Assembly (NCBI GenBank): GCA_964597265.1
Contig: CAZQWJ010000002.1
Coordinates: forward strand, 1-64,000
From: CAZQWJ01 sp964597265
GTDB taxonomy: Bacteria; Patescibacteriota; 4484-211; JAGQKX01
Direction: 5' to 3'
Length of the DNA: 64,000 bases
Made by a program: the position numbers and the translations under genes. The notes below the pieces were generated by a model that saw nothing but the letters and a program-made list of their open reading frames with translations, had not been told where the DNA came from and did no database searches. Positions 60,682 through 64,000 of the stretch are shown here, piece after piece; the first letter of the stretch is position 1; each line of letters starts with the position of its first letter.

Positions 60682-62918
60682 GAGGATAGTGGGTCATCCG
60701 ACATCCGGCCAGACTGTACCAGATATTCTCGTATTTTTTCTTTGTATACCTCTCGAGGATTGCTGCCGTCAGGTGAAGATACCATGCCTCTTTGCTCCAA
60801 CTCGTCCAAAAGGCGGGCGGCACGTGCATATCCAATCTTGAGACGTCGTTGCAGAAGTGATGCCGAAGCACGGTCATGATTGACAATTTCCTGCAACGCC
60901 TCATCAAACTTATTATCCTCTGGTTCTTCAAAATCCGGCGTCCGGGTAGTAGCCGTTGCAGCCTGCCAATCCGACACACTTTCTGCGCCTATTTCTAATT
61001 CACTGCCTTCGCCAGTTAACTCTGTTGCCCGCAGTGCCTGTTGTGGCTGGGAAAACTGCTTCAGATGTGTAATCACATCTCGAAGCTCCTTATCAGAAAC
61101 CCAAACACCTTGAATACGTCGCGGTTTGGCGGCATCTGGCGGTAGATATAGCATGTCTCCTCGACCTATCAACTTATCCGCTCCAGCAGAATCCAAAATC
61201 ACTCGTGAATCAGTCACAGACGTGACATTCAGTGCGATGCGAGTGGGGATGTTGGCTTTGATCAAACCGGTAATCACATCAACTGACGGTCGTTGAGTTG
61301 CCAACACAAGGTGAATCCCTGTCGCACGGCTCATCTGTGCCAGACGCGTAATCAGTCCTTCAGCTTCGTTTTTGGCGTACGCCATAAGGTCAGCCATCTC
61401 GTCTACAATGATGATGATATATGGTAGCTTGGTTGTGTCAGTCGCTTCGTTAAAAGAAGGCAGATCACGTACACCAGGGATCTGTTGAAACAACTTGTAC
61501 CTGTGTTCCATTTCGTGCACCGCCCATTTGAACGCATTAACTGCCTTATCTGCATCTACGATCACCGGCCGCAACAAGTGTGGAATACCGTTATACTGAG
61601 TCAGCTCAACTCGTTTGGGATCAATAAACATAAACTGCACTTCATCCGGCCGTCGTTTATACAACAATGACACAATAAGTGAATGGATCAGCACTGATTT
61701 GCCAGCGCCAGTAGCTCCAGCAATTAGCACGTGCGGCCACTTGGTCATATCAGCTATTTCAGTTTCGCCTGCAACGTTTTGGCCTAAGATGGCCAAGAGC
61801 TTTGCCTTACTCTCCTGTACATGCTCGGACAATAGGGCATTGCGCATAGTCACAATCGTTGAGGTGTAATTAGGAACTTCAATGCCAACAAGTTTTTTAC
61901 CAGGGATAGGCGCCTCCACGCGGACTGCGCCCGTTGGTGCTGCCAATGCCAGCGCCAAATCATTCTGCAATGAAGTGATCTTAGTAATCTTAGTTCCCTC
62001 AGCCAAATTCAATGCATACTGTGTTACCGCCGGCCCTAGATTGACCTCTGCTACCCGCGCCTGAACGCCAAAACTATCCAAAGTTTTTTCGATGATTGCT
62101 GCATTTTTTTCAATATCACCTCGATCTGCTGGCGTTTCTTCAGCATCAGACAGCAAGGAAAGTGGTGGCGGTTCGTATTCTCGGATAGGTAAACCCGCCT
62201 GTCCCTGATCCGCCACGCTAGCTATCGGAGCTGGTTTCATATCATCTTCAAGCACTTCCAAGGGTACTCGGTCGTCTTTTGGCTTATTGATACGAATAGT
62301 CTGTACGTTACCTTCAGCGTCTACAGGCAATCCTGCGTCTGCATCTTGCTCTCCGCGCTTAGATCGTAGGCTTTCCAATTGCTTGATTGCACCTATCACC
62401 GGTACGACCGCACGACCACCCAATGCACCCAACTCCTCAAGCGACGTGTTGAAAATGATAATAAGACCGATCATCAACAATGCCAGCGCCATCACAAATG
62501 CACCAAAAACCGAAAACAGGTTCACCAGTAATCCTCCGAGGTAGTATCCAATCATGCCTCCGCCCACACCTGTCTTTGCTAATTCCAAAGAATTATTCCC
62601 GTTACTAATCAAATGGAATAACGTAATAAAACCCAGTGTCAGAACCAGCAAACCCCAAAAAATACGCGCCTGAGCAATATCCCATCTGATTTTGGTCAAT
62701 GATAGCCCAGCAAAGAAAAACAGCGGCGGAACCATAAACGTCGCGGTACCAACATACGCTTTGAGGAAGGTAAACAAAAAGTTATCCAGGTCCATCGAAG
62801 TGCCAATGATACTAAGTAGACTTAACAGTGCGAACAATATCAAAAGCAGCGCGATGAGCGAAATGGTAGACCTTGGTTTGAGACCCAATTGTAAGAAACG
62901 TTTTTTTCTACGAGGCAT
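60678..62918 (-). CDS. ftsK: DNA translocase FtsK/SpoIIIE
   Basis: A 746-aa septal DNA pump. Four membrane helices (about 20-170) and a modest linker are followed by the motor: VRVEAPIPGKKLVGIEVPN, Walker A IAGATGAGKSVL, Walker B IIIIVDEMADLM, and RATGIHLVLATQRPSVDVIT. The C-terminal gamma domain (SLLQRRLKIGYARAARLLDE) reads the KOPS polarity sequences. The start at 62918 was chosen because TACAAT (62937-62942, minus) lies just upstream and leaves a leader of about 12 bases. Confidence 0.95.
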   Translation of the reverse strand: MPRRKKRFLQLGLKPRSTISLIALLLILFALLSLLSIIGTSMDLDNFLFTFLKAYVGTATFMVPPLFFFAGLSLTKIRWDIAQARIFWGLLVLTLGFITLFHLISNGNNSLELAKTGVGGGMIGYYLGGLLVNLFSVFGAFVMALALLMIGLIIIFNTSLEELGALGGRAVVPVIGAIKQLESLRSKRGEQDADAGLPVDAEGNVQTIRINKPKDDRVPLEVLEDDMKPAPIASVADQGQAGLPIREYEPPPLSLLSDAEETPADRGDIEKNAAIIEKTLDSFGVQARVAEVNLGPAVTQYALNLAEGTKITKITSLQNDLALALAAPTGAVRVEAPIPGKKLVGIEVPNYTSTIVTMRNALLSEHVQESKAKLLAILGQNVAGETEIADMTKWPHVLIAGATGAGKSVLIHSLIVSLLYKRRPDEVQFMFIDPKRVELTQYNGIPHLLRPVIVDADKAVNAFKWAVHEMEHRYKLFQQIPGVRDLPSFNEATDTTKLPYIIIIVDEMADLMAYAKNEAEGLITRLAQMSRATGIHLVLATQRPSVDVITGLIKANIPTRIALNVTSVTDSRVILDSAGADKLIGRGDMLYLPPDAAKPRRIQGVWVSDKELRDVITHLKQFSQPQQALRATELTGEGSELEIGAESVSDWQAATATTRTPDFEEPEDNKFDEALQEIVNHDRASASLLQRRLKIGYARAARLLDELEQRGMVSSPDGSNPREVYKEKIREYLVQSGRMSDDPLSS

Positions 62919-63057
62919 ACAACATTTTCCGCTCTCATTGTACACAAAACAACTAGTATATTAAAATAGAGAGGCTATCTGGATGAAGTCAAGGCACCAC
63001 GCGGAGTATCCAAATGATCAGTTGGTTGAGGCTGATTTGAACAGCACGTGCCACGCC

Positions 63058-64000
63058 TTAATCTTTTTTCTTACCTGTACTTTGTCGAGGATTCGTAAGA
63101 AAAGCTACGATCATAGGGTTTCTACCTGTTTGTTTGTACAAAAAGTCTGCAAGCTTCTTTTCTATACTTTCCCGTACCTTGGACCAATTGCGTACGCTCT
63201 GGTCCTTAATCTCTTCCAAGACCACTCGCTCAGATTCTTTGATCAGATCACCGGAGCTAGACATATACACAAACCCGCGGCTGACGATATCAACGGTTGG
63301 GGAAAGTTTGCCCTGCGCGCCTTTTTGGAGAACCACCACCACGATACCGCTATCGGACAAAATCTGACGGTCACGAATGACTACATTGCCAACATCCCCA
63401 ACACCAGAGCCATCAACAAAGACGTCTTTTACGGTGATGGGTTCACCCAGTTTCACCTCGCCTTCTTGAATATACAGTGTTTCGGTGGTTCGCATTTCAA
63501 ACACATAATCACGTCGATACCCCATATGTTCAACCATCTCTGCATAAGCCCGCTGGTGACGCGGATCTCCCCCAATAGGCATAAAATACTTTGGTCTGGT
63601 CAAGCCTACCATCAAGCATAAGTCGCCACGAGCACCGTGCCCTGATACGTGTAAATTATCTTGAATAGCGGAATATGCGACGGTTGCACCAAGAAGTGTC
63701 AATCGGTCAATCAATGTGCCCACGAGGTCATGTACACCCGGAATCGGATCAGCAGAAAAAATCACTGTCGCATCAGGCAGCAACATGATATCTCGATGTG
63801 CTTGACGTGAAACGCGATCAAGCCCCGAGCCTTCCTGAGCGTAACAACCGGCAATAATATAGGTAATCTGATTAGGCTGTAAATTACGTGCATCACGCGG
63901 CTCTACTATCACATCGTCGGGAAAATCCATATACCCAAGCGTTCGAGCTACTTTTACATTTTGTCCTATCGAACGACCGACAAAACACACTTTGCGGCCA
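63058..64000 (-). CDS. rnj: Ribonuclease J, C-terminal part (cut by window edge)
   Basis: The gene enters from beyond the right edge; about 314 residues are visible. The beta-CASP and late lactamase motifs are seen: GRKVCFVGRSIGQN, AGCYAQEGSGLDRVSRQAH, FSADPIPGVHD, LHVSGHGARGDLCLM and YFMPIGGDPRHQRAYAEM. Then comes the RNase J C-terminal domain (VDGSGVGDVGNVVIRDRQIL, SRGFVYMSSSGDLIKESERV). RNase J is an RNA endonuclease and 5'-3' exonuclease in bacteria lacking RNase E. The metal-binding HxHxDH motif lies outside the window. The C-terminal PRQSTGKKKD tail is short. Confidence 0.93.
   Translation of the reverse strand, partial: GRKVCFVGRSIGQNVKVARTLGYMDFPDDVIVEPRDARNLQPNQITYIIAGCYAQEGSGLDRVSRQAHRDIMLLPDATVIFSADPIPGVHDLVGTLIDRLTLLGATVAYSAIQDNLHVSGHGARGDLCLMVGLTRPKYFMPIGGDPRHQRAYAEMVEHMGYRRDYVFEMRTTETLYIQEGEVKLGEPITVKDVFVDGSGVGDVGNVVIRDRQILSDSGIVVVVLQKGAQGKLSPTVDIVSRGFVYMSSSGDLIKESERVVLEEIKDQSVRNWSKVRESIEKKLADFLYKQTGRNPMIVAFLTNPRQSTGKKKD

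Noticed and set aside
62983..63621. 212-aa plus-strand frame at the right end
   Set aside because: Mostly antisense to RNase J, whose motifs are unmistakable; no family features in the antisense product.
1..64000. CRISPR arrays, insertion sequences, integrases and rRNA genes
   Set aside because: Looked for and none seen; no regular repeat-spacer pattern, transposase motif or rRNA core sequence in the window.

Overview
The window looks like a chromosomal segment of a Candidate Phyla Radiation (Patescibacteria) bacterium, probably a Parcubacteria-like lineage. The grounds are these: the S5-L15 junction has no L30 gene between them; adk is missing between secY and map; several housekeeping proteins are compact (L3 of about 154 aa, AlaS of 637 aa without its C-terminal domain, RpoB of 1080 aa); and there is a membrane protein of the type usually labelled baseplate J-like in these genomes. 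TGA is used as a stop codon (for example at 8013-8015) and is never needed as a sense codon, which argues against the recoded Gracilibacteria/SR1 lineages. The exact lineage cannot be fixed from sequence reading alone.

Layout. 0-3.1 kb: a two-subunit ATP-citrate lyase (aclB-aclA). 3.1-6.0 kb: a two-component cluster of one membrane histidine kinase and three stand-alone receiver proteins. 6.0-10.5 kb: a methyltransferase diverging from an endonuclease Q-like PHP protein plus UvrD-type helicase, then truB. 10.5-18.1 kb: an accessory island that looks like a general/envelope stress regulon: SDR oxidoreductase, small membrane proteins, a ChaB protein broken by a 100-N assembly gap, a DUF6766-like protein, a PAS-GAF-PAS histidine kinase, a receiver protein, an OmpR-type regulator, GlsB and a PrsW-type protease. 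18.1-32.6 kb: a long minus-strand ribosomal protein operon running rplC to rpsI with secY, map, infA, rpmJ and rpoA. 32.7-35.9 kb: an insertion (SGNH hydrolase, ABC-F ATPase, surface protein) separating rpsJ from rplC. 36-47.8 kb: rpoB-rpoC-rpsL-rpsG-fusA-tuf-rpsJ. 48-52 kb: mltG, ruvX, the baseplate J-like protein and a PilM/FtsA-like ATPase. 52.1-55.5 kb: malic enzyme, and alaS behind a T-box riboswitch. 55.5-59.1 kb: an ABC-2 type exporter split around a PP2C-like gene and tRNA-Cys. 59.2-64 kb: a ytxH/ytxG-like pair, a RodZ-like protein, ftsK, and the 3' part of an RNase J gene cut by the window edge.

Two regulatory patterns stand out. First, many first-in-operon genes have a -10 hexamer whose predicted transcription start falls on, or within a few bases of, the start codon, so they are probably leaderless; genes inside operons or in the stress island carry strong Shine-Dalgarno sites instead. 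Second, four transcription units of the stress island share an upstream box with direct TTAC-like repeats on an 11-bp period, the geometry expected for an OmpR/PhoB-family regulator. Such a regulator is encoded in the same island.
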